A DNA stretch of 64,000 nucleotides from Thiobacillus sp. GTDB lineage: Bacteria; Pseudomonadota; Gammaproteobacteria; Burkholderiales; Thiobacillaceae. Location of the stretch: positions 57,288 through 121,287 of the forward strand of contig JAIBEI010000033.1 of the NCBI GenBank assembly GCA_019459055.1, read 5' to 3'. Below, in pieces: positions 1 through 9,260 of the stretch (the stretch's first letter is position 1; every line of letters starts with the position of its first letter). The translations under genes and the position numbers were made by a program. The notes below the pieces were generated by a model. That model worked only from the letters and a program-made list of their open reading frames with translations, ran no database searches and was not told where the DNA came from.

Positions 1-1
1 C

Positions 2-301
2 CAGAAAGTCTTCGTGCGCGCGGTCAAGCGCGAGATGGTCAAATACGCCGACCCCAACCGCCAGGGCTATCCGCGCAACCTGCTGGAACAGATGGAGTCC
101 TTCACCCGCACCATCGGCGACCTACACAACTCCTATTTCGACGCAGGCATGCGCAGGGTCAGCGACTGTCTGTACAACCGCTGGAAAATGCTCTACGAAG
201 AAACCAAAAAACTGGCTGCAACCGGAGGCGACACCCAACCCGCCTGGGTTGACGTCATCAGGACGGAACAGACCGACATGCCCGCCTTTTTCGACGCATA
301 A
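2..301 (+). CDS. C-terminal part of an unrecognised protein (5' end outside window)
   Basis: The reading frame is open from the first complete codon of the window to a TAA at 299-301, so only the last ~99 residues are visible. The ATG listed in the ORF track at 14 is probably internal. The visible part is hydrophilic, helix-rich and charged (motifs such as NLLEQMESF and RWKMLYEETKKL), with no membrane segment, cysteine cluster or nucleotide-binding motif. I do not recognise the family. It is followed by a strong terminator, so it is probably transcribed separately from sat. Coding status is fairly sure from codon structure and the terminator; function is unknown. Confidence 0.6.
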   Translation, partial: QKVFVRAVKREMVKYADPNRQGYPRNLLEQMESFTRTIGDLHNSYFDAGMRRVSDCLYNRWKMLYEETKKLAATGGDTQPAWVDVIRTEQTDMPAFFDA

Positions 302-318
302 AGCCTTGTTTCGCTTGC

Positions 319-345
319 AAAAAGCCCGGTTTTTCCGGGCTTTTT
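319..345 (+). terminator. Rho-independent terminator
   Basis: The inverted repeat AAAAAGCCCGG / CCGGGCTTTTT with a four-base loop lies 18 bases after the upstream stop codon. The T-run follows on the plus strand. It separates the upstream gene from sat. Confidence 0.85.
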
Positions 346-467
346 CGTCACCGCCACCCCATATCAAACCCGCTTATCCTCAAATAAAAATAAAGGATTA
401 TTCAGGCGTCAACCCCAGTGCTATGCTGCCCCGACTCTAATACCCCCACACAGTCTAAGGAGACAGC

Positions 468-1676
468 ATGTCCAAACTGGTACGCCCACACGGTGGCGGT
501 GAACTCAAACCCCTGCTGCTGACGGGCGCCGCACTCGCCGCCGAAAAAACCCGTGCTGCTTCGCTGCCCAAGGTCACGATGAGCTCGCGTGAAACCGGTG
601 ACCTCATCATGCTGGGCATCGGCGGTTTCACCCCGCTGGAAGGCTACATGACCCATGCCGACTGGGAAGGCGTGTGTGACGGCTACAAAATGGCCAGCGG
701 CCTGTTCTGGCCGATCCCGGTCACCCTGTCGACCGATGACGAGGCCATCAAGGCCGGTGACGACGTCGCACTGATCGATGCCGAGACCGGCGACATCATG
801 GGCACCATGAAGGTGACCGAAAAATACACCATCGACAAGGCCCACGAGTGCATGCAGGTCTACAAGACCACCGACATGGAACACCCCGGCGTCAAGATGG
901 TCATGGCCCAGGGCAAATACAACCTGGCCGGCCCGGTCAAGGTGCTATCCACCGGCAGCTTCAAGGAAGAATACGGCGATCAGTTCATGACCCCGGCCGA
1001 AACCCGTGCCGCGTTCGAAAAAATGGGCTGGTCCAAGATTGCCGCCTTCCAGACGCGCAACCCGATGCACCGTTCGCACGAGTACCTGGCCAAGATCGCC
1101 ATCGAGACCATGGATGGCGTGCTGGTTCACTCCCTGCTGGGCGCGCTGAAGCCGGGCGACATCCCCGCCGAAGTGCGTTCCGAAGCCATCAGCGTGCTGG
1201 TCGAAAACTACTTCGCCCCCAACACCGTGATCCAGGCCGGCTACCCGCTGGACATGCGCTATGCCGGTCCGCGCGAAGCGCTGCTGCACGCGCTGTTCCG
1301 CCAGAACTACGGCTGCTCGCACCTGATCGTCGGCCGCGACCACGCCGGCGTGGGCGACTACTACGGCCCGTTCGACGCACAGAAGATCTTCGACGAAATC
1401 CCCAAGGGCTCGCTCGAAACCGTCAACATGAACATCGACTGGACCTTCTGGTGCAACAAGTGCGGCGGCATGGCCTCGCAGCGCACCTGCCCGCACACCA
1501 AGGACGACCGCATCCTGCTGTCCGGCACCAAGGTGCGTTCGATGCTATCCGAAGGCCAGGATCTGCCGGTCGAATTCAGCCGTCCCGAGGTCGCCAAGGT
1601 GCTGCAGAAGTACTACGCCGGTCTTTCCGCGGAACAGAACGTCAAGATCGAGTTGAAAGGCCACTCGGCTGCTTGA
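468..1676 (+). CDS. sat: Sulfate adenylyltransferase (ATP sulfurylase), Sat type
   Basis: Homo-oligomeric ATP sulfurylase of 402 aa, the normal length of the dissimilatory single-subunit family (not CysDN). In sulfur oxidisers it runs towards ATP: APS plus pyrophosphate gives ATP and sulfate. The nucleotide-binding motif [10 protein letters not shown] lies at about residues 195-204, and [12 protein letters not shown] further on matches the family's second active-site motif. [10 protein letters not shown]...CPH cysteine/histidine patch near residue 330 suggests the zinc-site variant. The start is supported by TAAGGAGA at 456-463, five bases before the ATG. aprB and aprA follow on the same strand, which fits the indirect AMP-dependent sulfite-oxidation pathway in the cytoplasm. 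Confidence 0.96.
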   Translation: MSKLVRPHGGGELKPLLLTGAALAAEKTRAASLPKVTMSSRETGDLIMLGIGGFTPLEGYMTHADWEGVCDGYKMASGLFWPIPVTLSTDDEAIKAGDDVALIDAETGDIMGTMKVTEKYTIDKAHECMQVYKTTDMEHPGVKMVMAQGKYNLAGPVKVLSTGSFKEEYGDQFMTPAETRAAFEKMGWSKIAAFQTRNPMHRSHEYLAKIAIETMDGVLVHSLLGALKPGDIPAEVRSEAISVLVENYFAPNTVIQAGYPLDMRYAGPREALLHALFRQNYGCSHLIVGRDHAGVGDYYGPFDAQKIFDEIPKGSLETVNMNIDWTFWCNKCGGMASQRTCPHTKDDRILLSGTKVRSMLSEGQDLPVEFSRPEVAKVLQKYYAGLSAEQNVKIELKGHSAA

Positions 1677-1681
1677 TTTTT

Positions 1682-1705
1682 CCATCCGGCAGCAATGCCG
1701 GATGG
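1682..1705 (+). terminator. Hairpin between sat and aprB (weak or partial terminator / processing signal)
   Basis: A perfect 9-bp stem CCATCCGGC / GCCGGATGG with loop AGCAAT starts six bases after the sat stop. No T-run follows on the plus strand. It is more likely an mRNA-stabilising or attenuating element than a full terminator. It may allow different amounts of sat and aprBA message. Confidence 0.45.
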
Positions 1706-1859
1706 GATATGCCCTGCTCGCAGCAGCTGTCAACAGGGAAAAGATTTTAGGACACGAGCCTACCGGAAGCGGATTCGCGACACGCCCCGGCCAAGGACGG
1801 GTTCAGTTCTAATCGGACCGCGACGTACGCGGATTGTTAGCTAACTTTAGGAGACTGTA

Positions 1860-2333
1860 ATGCCAACCTATGTTCGTACCGACAAGTGCGACGGCTGCAA
1901 GGGTCAGGACAAGACCGCTTGTATGTACATCTGCCCGCACGATCTGATGAAGCTGGACAAGGACGGTTCTGAAACCGGCCATGCCATGCGTGCATTCAAC
2001 CAGGAGCCCGAGCAGTGCTGGGAGTGTTATTCCTGCGTGAAGATTTGCCCGCAGCAAGCCATCGAAGTCCGCCATTATGCCGACGTCGTGCCGCTGGGTG
2101 GCATGGTTCAGCCGCTGCGTGGTTCCGACTCCATCATGTGGACGATCAAGTTCCGTAACGGCGTGTTGAAGCGTTTCAAGTTCCCGATCCGCACCACGCC
2201 CGAAGGTTCCATTGACTGCTACGGCGGCAAGCCCATGCCCAAAATGGCTGACATCACATCCACGGGTTCGTTCACCCGGGACATGATGGGTGGTTACCGT
2301 CCCGGCAACCCTGCCGAACTGATCCGTAAGTAA
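1860..2333 (+). CDS. aprB: Adenylylsulfate reductase beta subunit (two [4Fe-4S])
   Basis: Iron-sulfur subunit of dissimilatory APS reductase, 157 aa. It passes electrons between the FAD of AprA and a membrane partner. Cysteines C10, C13, C21, C25 and C53, C56, C59, C63 form two ferredoxin-like cluster sites (motifs CDGCKGQDKTACMYICP and CWECYSCVKICP). The wide C13-C21 spacing is typical of AprB. The C-terminal tail is the segment that wraps AprA in known structures. The start is supported by TAGGAG at 1848-1853. aprA follows after 18 bases. In an organism of this type the enzyme probably works in the oxidative direction (sulfite plus AMP to APS). Confidence 0.96.
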   Translation: MPTYVRTDKCDGCKGQDKTACMYICPHDLMKLDKDGSETGHAMRAFNQEPEQCWECYSCVKICPQQAIEVRHYADVVPLGGMVQPLRGSDSIMWTIKFRNGVLKRFKFPIRTTPEGSIDCYGGKPMPKMADITSTGSFTRDMMGGYRPGNPAELIRK

Positions 2334-2351
2334 TTAAGAGAGGTAAACGAA

Positions 2352-4373
2352 ATGGCTGGAGAATTTGGTAATCCCGAAGTAGTCCAGGAGGAAGTAGACA
2401 TTCTCCTGATCGGCGGTGGCATGGCATGCTGCGGCGCCGGTTACGAAGTCATGCGCTGGGCAGATGCTGCCAAGGCAGAGATGGGCATCGATCTGAAGAT
2501 CAAGCTGGTCGACAAGGCCGCGATGGACCGTTCCGGTGCCGTGGCACAGGGCCTGTCCGCGATCAACACGTACATCGGCTCGGAGCAGGATCCCGCCGAC
2601 TACGCCCGCATGGTCTCCAACGACCTGATGGGCATCACCCGCGACGACCTGGCCTACGACCTGGGCCGCAACGTGGACGATTCCGTGCACCTGTTCGAAG
2701 AATGGGGCCTGCCGATCTGGAAAACCGACGAAAACGGCGAGCGTCATGACGGCGCCCAGGGCCTGCCCACGCTGAAAGACGGCGGCAAGCCCGTGCGTTC
2801 CGGCAAATGGCAGATCATGATCAACGGCGAATCCTACAAATGGATCGTTGCTGAAGCCACCAAAAAAGCACTCGGCATGGATCGCATCGAAGAGCGTATC
2901 TTCATCGTCAAGCTGGTCAACGACAAGAACGACCCGAGCCGCATCGCCGGTGCCGTCGGTTTCTCGACCCGCGACCACAAAGTTGTCGTGTACAAGGCCA
3001 AGTCCATTCTGCTGGCCGCTGGTGGTTGCGTGAACATCTTCCGTCCGCGCTCCGTCGGTGAAGGTACCGGCCGCGCCTGGTACCCGGTGTGGAACGCAGG
3101 CTCGACCTACGCGATGGCTGCCGAAGCCGGCGCCGAGTTGACCATGATGGAAAACCGCTTCGTTCCCGCCCGCTTCAAGGACGGCTACGGCCCGGTCGGC
3201 GCCTGGTTCCTGCTGTTCAAAGCGCAAGCTGTGAACGCCTACGGCGAAGTCTACATGGTGAAGAACAAGGAACTGCTGAACGACTACCCCCCCTACGGGC
3301 AGGCAGCCGTTCCCGCATCGTGCCTGCGTAACCACCTGATGCTGAAGGAAATGAAAGAAGGCCGCGGTCCCATTTACATGGACACCGTGACTGCTTTGGC
3401 AAAACTGCGTGAAACGCTGACCCCGCGCGAAGTGAAGCACCTGGAAGCAGAAGCCTGGGAAGACTTCCTCGACATGTGCGTCGGCCAGTGCGGTATCTGG
3501 GTGGGCGAGAACATCGAGCCGGAGAAGAAGAACTCCGAACTCATGCCGACCGAGCCCTACCTGCTTGGTTCGCACTCCGGTTGCTGCGGCATATGGGTGT
3601 CGGGTCCCGAAGATCTGGGCGCACCGACCGACGAAGGCCACGCCGACGCGGACAAGATCCCGGCTCACCTGCCCAAGGGCTGGAACTGGGGCTACCGCTC
3701 GATGACCACGGTCAAGGGTCTGTTCACCGCCGGCGACGGCGTGGGCGCATCCGGCCACAAGTTCTCCTCCGGCTCGCACGCCGAAGGCCGCATGTGTGCC
3801 AAGTCCATGGTCAAGTACTGCATCGACAACAAGGATTGGAAACCTGAACTCGACACCTCCGTCGAGCAGCTGGTGGAAGACATCTACAAGCCGGTGCGCA
3901 CGTACCTCGAGCACAAGGACTACACCACGGCGATCGACGTCAACCCCAACTACATCACGCCCAAGATGCTGCAGTTCCGTCTGCAGAAGATCATGGACGA
4001 GTACGTTGCAGGTGTCGCGACCTACTACACGACCAACGCCAACATGCTGGGCGTGGCGGAAGAAAAGCTGAACATGCTGAAGGAAGACGCTGAGAAGATG
4101 CGTGCAAAAGACCTGCACGAACTGCTCCGCGCGTGGGAAAACTATCACCGCATCCTCACGGCCGAAGCCCACATGAAGCACATCCAGTTCCGTCAGGAAA
4201 GCCGTTACCCCGGCTTCTACTACCGCATGGACAAGAACTTTGTCGATGAGGAAAATTGGCATTGTTTCGTGAACTCGATCTACGACAAGAACTCCAAACA
4301 GTGGAACTGCTTCAAGCGCGCCCACGTGGATCTGGTCGACAAGTCCAAGCTGTTCAAGCCCGCTGCTCACTAA
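2352..4373 (+). CDS. aprA: Adenylylsulfate reductase alpha subunit (FAD)
   Basis: Catalytic flavoprotein subunit of APS reductase, 673 aa, full length for the family. The FAD-binding Rossmann glycines are at residues 21-30 (GGGMACCGAG), followed by the characteristic DRSGAVAQGLSAINTYIG region (too long to be chance). A late cysteine-containing segment (SGCCGIWVSG) and the C-terminal helical domain are present. No frameshift or lost motif is seen. An AAGAGAGG ribosome-binding site precedes the ATG. It forms a heterodimer with AprB in the cytoplasm. No QmoABC or AprM membrane partner is encoded next to it. Confidence 0.97.
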   Translation: MAGEFGNPEVVQEEVDILLIGGGMACCGAGYEVMRWADAAKAEMGIDLKIKLVDKAAMDRSGAVAQGLSAINTYIGSEQDPADYARMVSNDLMGITRDDLAYDLGRNVDDSVHLFEEWGLPIWKTDENGERHDGAQGLPTLKDGGKPVRSGKWQIMINGESYKWIVAEATKKALGMDRIEERIFIVKLVNDKNDPSRIAGAVGFSTRDHKVVVYKAKSILLAAGGCVNIFRPRSVGEGTGRAWYPVWNAGSTYAMAAEAGAELTMMENRFVPARFKDGYGPVGAWFLLFKAQAVNAYGEVYMVKNKELLNDYPPYGQAAVPASCLRNHLMLKEMKEGRGPIYMDTVTALAKLRETLTPREVKHLEAEAWEDFLDMCVGQCGIWVGENIEPEKKNSELMPTEPYLLGSHSGCCGIWVSGPEDLGAPTDEGHADADKIPAHLPKGWNWGYRSMTTVKGLFTAGDGVGASGHKFSSGSHAEGRMCAKSMVKYCIDNKDWKPELDTSVEQLVEDIYKPVRTYLEHKDYTTAIDVNPNYITPKMLQFRLQKIMDEYVAGVATYYTTNANMLGVAEEKLNMLKEDAEKMRAKDLHELLRAWENYHRILTAEAHMKHIQFRQESRYPGFYYRMDKNFVDEENWHCFVNSIYDKNSKQWNCFKRAHVDLVDKSKLFKPAAH

Positions 4374-4403
4374 TTCGCAAGAATTAGCCAGGTAGTAAGC
4401 TCC

Positions 4404-4467
4404 GGGCGCCGCTGTTTCAATAACGGCGCCCTTTAAAACCGGGCGCCATCAGGCGCCCGGTTTTTTT
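4404..4467 (+). terminator. Tandem hairpin terminator after aprA
   Basis: Two consecutive stem-loops follow aprA. The first is GGGCGCCG ... CGGCGCCC (4404-4431). The second is CCGGGCGCC-ATCA-GGCGCCCGG followed by seven T (4439-4467) and is a textbook terminator. The arms share the core GGGCGCC/GGCGCCC, so the two hairpins could compete with each other. Confidence 0.85.
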
Positions 4468-4641
4468 CCACCCTCAATAACAGTGAGGCAGGCAAGGTTT
4501 AGCATCCAGCCGAAAGCGCGTACCCTAAAGGACTCCGATCCGCTATCCGCTAAAGCGCATGCAGAGTCGTATGCCCTACGCACTCCCGTCTGTGTGTTGA
4601 TTATTTTTGAAGTGAGGGGCCAAGCCCCACGAGGTTGAACC

Positions 4642-5553
4642 ATGAACGAAGCCGAATTTAAAGACATGATCGACGACTCCCCGTTTGCGGGAAGTCCGGT
4701 CAAACCCATCATGCTGACGGAAGACGCAACGCTGCAGTTCCGCTGCCATCGCGACGTCAAGTGCTGGAACGCCTGCTGCAGCAACATCGACATTCCGCTC
4801 ACCCCCTACGACATCCTGCGCCTGAAAAAACGGCTGGACATGTCGTCCGGCGAATTTCTCAACCAGTATTCGGTGCCGTTCGAGATGGACAAGGACGGCA
4901 TGCCCGGGGTGAAACTGAAGCCAGTCGAAGGCGGCACCGCCTGTCAATTCATGACCCCCGAAGGCTGCGGCGTCTACGAAGATCGGCCGACCTCCTGCCG
5001 TTACTACCCGGTGGCGCTGTTGACCATGCGCCGCTCCGACGAATACGTCGACCGCAGCGCCTATGCCATGGTGAAAGAGCCGCACTGCCTCGGCCATTTC
5101 GAGGACAAGACGCAAACCATCGAGCAATACCGCACCGAACAGGGCGTCGTCGAATACGACGAGAAGGCCCGTGCCTGGCGGCAGCTGGTGGTCAAGCGCA
5201 AGTCAGCCGGCCCTTCCATCGGCAAGCCCTCGCCGATTTCCAACCAGCTGTTCTTCATGGCGAGCTACGACGTCGACCGTTTCCGTGCGTTCGTCATGAG
5301 CCCGAGCTTCAACGACACCTACAACATTCCAGTCGAGATCATGGCGACATTGATCGCCGACGACGAAGCCCTGCTCGACTTTGGCATGAACTTCCTGCGC
5401 CATGCGCTATTCGGCGAAGATTTTGTCGAGCAGCACCCCGGGGCGTATGAAAAACGTCTGGCACGCAAGCGCGCCCTGGCCGAGCAGGAAAAGGAAGCCG
5501 GGTTCCAGAAGAAGATGGAACTGGAAGACGACAAATATTCAGGCGAACACTGA
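4642..5553 (+). CDS. YkgJ-family cysteine cluster protein (CxxxCC zinc/iron-chelating domain)
   Basis: 303 aa with an N-terminal cysteine cluster ([16 protein letters not shown], then [14 protein letters not shown]), later [23 protein letters not shown], and C-terminal helices. This arrangement is typical of the YkgJ / putative zinc- or iron-chelating domain family, sometimes annotated as flagellin N-methylase-like. The biochemical function is not established. It lies 268 bp after aprA but beyond a strong terminator, so it is probably its own unit with the next gene seven bases downstream. The C-terminus is a charged helix rich in K and E. No signal peptide is visible. Confidence 0.8.
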   Translation: MNEAEFKDMIDDSPFAGSPVKPIMLTEDATLQFRCHRDVKCWNACCSNIDIPLTPYDILRLKKRLDMSSGEFLNQYSVPFEMDKDGMPGVKLKPVEGGTACQFMTPEGCGVYEDRPTSCRYYPVALLTMRRSDEYVDRSAYAMVKEPHCLGHFEDKTQTIEQYRTEQGVVEYDEKARAWRQLVVKRKSAGPSIGKPSPISNQLFFMASYDVDRFRAFVMSPSFNDTYNIPVEIMATLIADDEALLDFGMNFLRHALFGEDFVEQHPGAYEKRLARKRALAEQEKEAGFQKKMELEDDKYSGEH

Positions 5554-5559
5554 ACACCG

Positions 5560-6030
5560 ATGCGTTTGCTTGCTCTAGCCCTACTCGCGCTGCCTGCCCT
5601 GCTGTCCACGGGGGCGTCGGCACAGGCCACGCTCAACAAGTGCATCGACGCGCAGGGCAAGATCACCTATTCCAACCTGCCCTGCCGCGATGCCCGGGAG
5701 GCCCGCAAGGTGGCAATCGATCCCACACCGCTGCCCGATCCCGCACCGCCAGCGCCCCTCCGGGTCGAGCCTGCCAAACCCGCCGCGCCCAAAGCGGCAA
5801 GCAGCGCCAAAGAAACCGCCACCCTGCGCCTCGAGACCCAGCGCACCACCGGCAAGCCTGCTGCACGTCTCTCGGCGCGCCAGTGCGACACGCTGACCGA
5901 CAAGCTGGGACGCGTGTTCGACAAGATGGATCAGGCGCGCCGCAAGGGCTACACGCAGGAACAGATGAATACGTGGAACCAGGAAGTCAAAGACCTCGAA
6001 CGCCAGAAACGGCAATCCGGCTGCTTTTGA
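5560..6030 (+). CDS. Periplasmic DUF4124 domain protein
   Basis: 156 aa. An N-terminal signal peptide ([21 protein letters not shown]) is followed by the DUF4124 signature [17 protein letters not shown], a proline/alanine-rich linker of about 50 residues, and a charged helical C-terminus with two further cysteines. DUF4124 proteins are common, uncharacterised envelope proteins of beta- and gammaproteobacteria. It follows the YkgJ-family gene after six bases and is followed closely by the AAA+ ATPase gene, so it may be co-transcribed. No recognisable enzyme motif. Confidence 0.75.
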   Translation: MRLLALALLALPALLSTGASAQATLNKCIDAQGKITYSNLPCRDAREARKVAIDPTPLPDPAPPAPLRVEPAKPAAPKAASSAKETATLRLETQRTTGKPAARLSARQCDTLTDKLGRVFDKMDQARRKGYTQEQMNTWNQEVKDLERQKRQSGCF

Positions 6031-6044
6031 AAGTCACTTCGGCC

Positions 6045-6857
6045 ATGAACGCCCGCACTCTCGACCCTGCGCACCACCTGATCGAAAAAGAACCGTACTA
6101 CGAAGCTGTCGGCGACGAAATCCAGCTGTTCGAGGCGGCCTGGCGGCAGCAGATTCCGGTGCTGCTGAAAGGCCCCACCGGCTGCGGCAAGACACGCTTC
6201 ATGGAGCACATGGCGTGGCGCCTCAAGCGACCTTTGATCACCGTATCGTGCCACGACGACCTCACCGCTTCCGACCTGGTCGGCCGCTATCTGGTGAAGG
6301 GCGGCGAAACCGTGTGGGTCGACGGCCCGCTCACCCGCGCGGTGCGCGCAGGCGGCATCTGCTACCTGGATGAAGTCGTCGAAGCGCGCAAGGACACCAT
6401 GGTGGTGATCCATCCGCTGGCCGACGACCGCCGCACCCTGCCGATGGAGAAGCTCGGCCTCGAAGTCGAGGCCCCCCCCGAATTCTGCCTCGCGATTTCC
6501 TACAACCCCGGCTACCAGAGCGTGCTCAAGGACTTGAAGCAGTCGACCCGGCAGCGCTTTGTCGCGCTGGAATTCGACTACCCGTCGGCCGAACTCGAAC
6601 GCCGCATCGTCGCCACCGAATCCGGCGTGTCCGACCCCATCGCCGACAGCCTGGTGCGCTTCGCCCAGATGACGCGCAACCTCAAGGGCAGCGGACTGGA
6701 GGAAGGCGCCTCGACGCGGCTGCTGGTGCATGCCGGCAAGCTGATCGCCGACGGCGTCAGCCCGGTGACGGCGTGCAAATCGGCAGTCGCGCAGGCGATC
6801 ACCGACGACGCCGACATGCTGAAGGCCATACAGGAACTCTCCTCATCGATTTTCTGA
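6045..6857 (+). CDS. cbbQ: CbbQ/NorQ-family AAA+ ATPase (MoxR-like)
   Basis: 270 aa. Walker A GPTGCGKT, the family strand [18 protein letters not shown], Walker [14 protein letters not shown] and sensor AISYNPGYQ are all present, so the ATPase should be active. CbbQ hexamers work with a von Willebrand protein (CbbO) to remodel inhibited RuBisCO; the sister NorQ acts on nitric oxide reductase. Sequence alone does not cleanly separate CbbQ from NorQ here. The start is the ATG at 6045 ([12 protein letters not shown]), because the ORF-track extension upstream only shadows the DUF4124 gene. cbbO follows after 10 bases. No RuBisCO or nor genes are in the window. Confidence 0.8.
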   Translation: MNARTLDPAHHLIEKEPYYEAVGDEIQLFEAAWRQQIPVLLKGPTGCGKTRFMEHMAWRLKRPLITVSCHDDLTASDLVGRYLVKGGETVWVDGPLTRAVRAGGICYLDEVVEARKDTMVVIHPLADDRRTLPMEKLGLEVEAPPEFCLAISYNPGYQSVLKDLKQSTRQRFVALEFDYPSAELERRIVATESGVSDPIADSLVRFAQMTRNLKGSGLEEGASTRLLVHAGKLIADGVSPVTACKSAVAQAITDDADMLKAIQELSSSIF

Positions 6858-6867
6858 TGGGCACCTG

Positions 6868-8988
6868 ATGGCGCAGCCACCGCTCACCGCCTCCGAGATC
6901 GAGGCCAGCCTCCACGTCTGGCTGGAAACCGAATTCACCTATTTCAAGGTCGAGCAACTCGCCACCGAGCTTGAACCGCTGACGCGCGACGAGCAGGACT
7001 TCATCCTCGGCTGGATTCGCCGCATTGCCTCGACCCACATCACGCTCGCATGGCAGTTCGGCCGCCGCGCGCCCGCGCTGCTGCCGCGCATGGAGCGGCG
7101 CCTGCTCGAAGCCTGGGCGGTGCATACCTGCGACGTATTCGACCGCACTGGCCTGCAGAACGCGCTCAGGGTGATGGAACAGGTCGACACCTTCGACGAA
7201 GTGCAGCATCGGCACGACGCCGCCGGTGCGCTGTTCGACGACATCGCGCCGGTGCTGGGTAATTTCGTCTGCGGCCTCTCCGGCCGCCGGTTGCGCATCG
7301 AGGAAGGCGACGCCGCCTGGACCGACGGCGAGCGTATCGTGCTGCCGCCGCTGATCGCCGCACTGCCGAATCTGGATGACAACTTTCAGCTCGCCAAGAT
7401 CACCGTCGCGCTGTTGTGGGCGCAAACCCGCTTCGGCAGCCTGCGCGTCGACCACGCTGCGATTGCCGCCGGCTATGCCGACCCCGAACGCGCCCTCATC
7501 CGACTTTACGCACTGGAAACGCTGCGCCTCACTGCGCGCACCGCGCGCGAACTGCCCGGCCTGCACCGCCAGATGCAGCGACTGCGCGCGCTGCTCGATC
7601 CCCCCCTGCCGCCCGCCTGGCAGCGTTTCGAAGCGGCGCTGGCCGCCGAGCAGGCGACGATCGACGACAGTCTGGCCCTGCTCGACGCCGCCTACGACGA
7701 GGCCGAGTGCCCGCAGTGGAGCGACCAGGGTTGCCTGCGCCCGGATGCGATTGCCGCCGCCCGTGCCGCCCGGCTGGACAAGGAAAAGGCACGGCTGCGC
7801 ATCAAGCTGGCCGAACTGCTGGAAGAGCACACGGCCGCGCAGCCCGATCCGCTGTCCGCCACTGAAACGCGGCCCGAGCTGGACGTGACGCCGCGCGATG
7901 AAAACGGCCAGCTCGACTTCGACATTACCCTCGACGACGCCCCGATCGCGCCGCCCGAGGGCGTCAAGCAGCTGCTCACCTCGGTCTATCTCGACTTCGG
8001 CGAAATCCCCCCGGAATACCTCGTACCGGCGGGCGACGGCGAATACGATCCCAACCGCGTGTTCGACCAGCCCGAAGACCCGGACGCCGTATGGCAGGGC
8101 ACCTATCACGAGAAAGGCGCCGTGCTGTATCCCGAGTGGGATCACGGCCGTCAGCATTACCGCAAGAACTGGTGCGTGATGCGTGAAAAAACCGTCACCC
8201 CGGTCCACGACACGTTCCATCGCGATACGCTCAATAAATATGCCGGAGTGGTGAAGCACCTGCGCAGGAAGTTCGAGGCGCTGCGCGACGAAAACCGCCT
8301 CGACAAGCGGCAGACCCAGGGCGACGAGGTCGACCTCGATGCGCTGATCGAAGCACTTGCCGACGCGAAAGATGGCCGTGAGATGAGCGATCGCCTGTTC
8401 GTGCGCCTGCACCGCGCCGAGCGCAACATCGCCGTGGTGTTTCTGGTCGACATGAGCGGCTCCACCAAGGGCTGGATCAACGAGGCCGAGCGCGAGGCGC
8501 TGATCCTGCTGTGCGAGGCACTGGAACTCTTGGGCGACCGTTACGCGATCTACGGCTTCTCAGGCACCACGCGCAAACGCTGCGAGCTGTTCCGCATCAA
8601 GACCTTCGACGAGCCCTACGGCGACGAAGTGAAGGCACGCATCGCCGGCATCCGCCCGCAGGAATACACCCGCATGGGTTTTGCGCTGCGTCACATGACG
8701 AAGCTCCTGAACCAGGTCGAAGCCAAAACCCGCGTGCTGATCACGCTGTCGGACGGCCGCCCGGATGATTATTTCGACGTCTACCGCGGCCAGTACGGCA
8801 TCGAGGACACGCGCATGGCGCTGCTGGAAGCGGCCCGAACCGGCATTCACCCCTTCTGCATCACGCTCGACCGCGAAGCGCGCGACTACCTGCCGCACAT
8901 GTACGGCGCGGCGCGTTACATCATTCTGGATGACGTGCGACAATTGCCGGTGAAAGTCACCGACATTTACCGACGCATCACGACATGA
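6868..8988 (+). CDS. cbbO: CbbO/NorD-family von Willebrand factor A protein
   Basis: 706 aa. It has a long helical N-terminal region, a middle segment containing SVYLDFGEIPPEYLVPAGDG, and a C-terminal VWA domain with an intact MIDAS motif DMSGST near residue 528, plus the later conserved LSDGRPDDY. CbbO acts as the substrate adaptor of the CbbQ ATPase ring and binds RuBisCO through its VWA domain. Length lies between typical NorD and CbbO, so the name is provisional. Its stop overlaps the next gene's ATG (ATGA at 8985-8988), implying translational coupling with the 91-aa protein. Confidence 0.8.
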   Translation: MAQPPLTASEIEASLHVWLETEFTYFKVEQLATELEPLTRDEQDFILGWIRRIASTHITLAWQFGRRAPALLPRMERRLLEAWAVHTCDVFDRTGLQNALRVMEQVDTFDEVQHRHDAAGALFDDIAPVLGNFVCGLSGRRLRIEEGDAAWTDGERIVLPPLIAALPNLDDNFQLAKITVALLWAQTRFGSLRVDHAAIAAGYADPERALIRLYALETLRLTARTARELPGLHRQMQRLRALLDPPLPPAWQRFEAALAAEQATIDDSLALLDAAYDEAECPQWSDQGCLRPDAIAAARAARLDKEKARLRIKLAELLEEHTAAQPDPLSATETRPELDVTPRDENGQLDFDITLDDAPIAPPEGVKQLLTSVYLDFGEIPPEYLVPAGDGEYDPNRVFDQPEDPDAVWQGTYHEKGAVLYPEWDHGRQHYRKNWCVMREKTVTPVHDTFHRDTLNKYAGVVKHLRRKFEALRDENRLDKRQTQGDEVDLDALIEALADAKDGREMSDRLFVRLHRAERNIAVVFLVDMSGSTKGWINEAEREALILLCEALELLGDRYAIYGFSGTTRKRCELFRIKTFDEPYGDEVKARIAGIRPQEYTRMGFALRHMTKLLNQVEAKTRVLITLSDGRPDDYFDVYRGQYGIEDTRMALLEAARTGIHPFCITLDREARDYLPHMYGAARYIILDDVRQLPVKVTDIYRRITT

Positions 8989-9260
8989 TCCCGGACGAAC
9001 TCAAAACAGGATTTTTCTACAGCAACGGCGCCTACGGCCGCACCTGGGGCGTGCGCCAGCTGACCGAAATCGCCGTCGACGCCGAAACCGGCGAGGTGGT
9101 TTATCACTTCAAGGGAATCGCCGGCACCTGCCGCCGCAAGAAAGGCCATTGCAGCCCCGCGGAGTTTGCCCGCTGGGCAAAATATCAGGTGGCGCTGCTG
9201 GAAAACGACTGGAAACGGGTCGGCGGCGACACAGCGCCGGCCAAGTCTCAGGCAGCTTAA
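8985..9260 (+). CDS. Small uncharacterised protein coupled to cbbO
   Basis: 91 aa, cytoplasmic and basic at the centre ([22 protein letters not shown]), with two cysteines seven residues apart and an N-terminal segment [20 protein letters not shown] do not recognise a named family. The start overlaps the cbbO stop by four bases, which argues it is a real gene acting with CbbQO. Its stop overlaps that of obgE on the other strand (TTAA, 9257-9260). A role as an accessory factor of the CbbQO chaperone is inference only. Confidence 0.65.
   Translation: MIPDELKTGFFYSNGAYGRTWGVRQLTEIAVDAETGEVVYHFKGIAGTCRRKKGHCSPAEFARWAKYQVALLENDWKRVGGDTAPAKSQAA

Noticed and set aside
6045-8988. cbbQO as proof of a RuBisCO operon in the window
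   Set aside because: No cbbL, cbbS or cbbM is present, and the NorQD family looks similar. Only the family assignment is safe.
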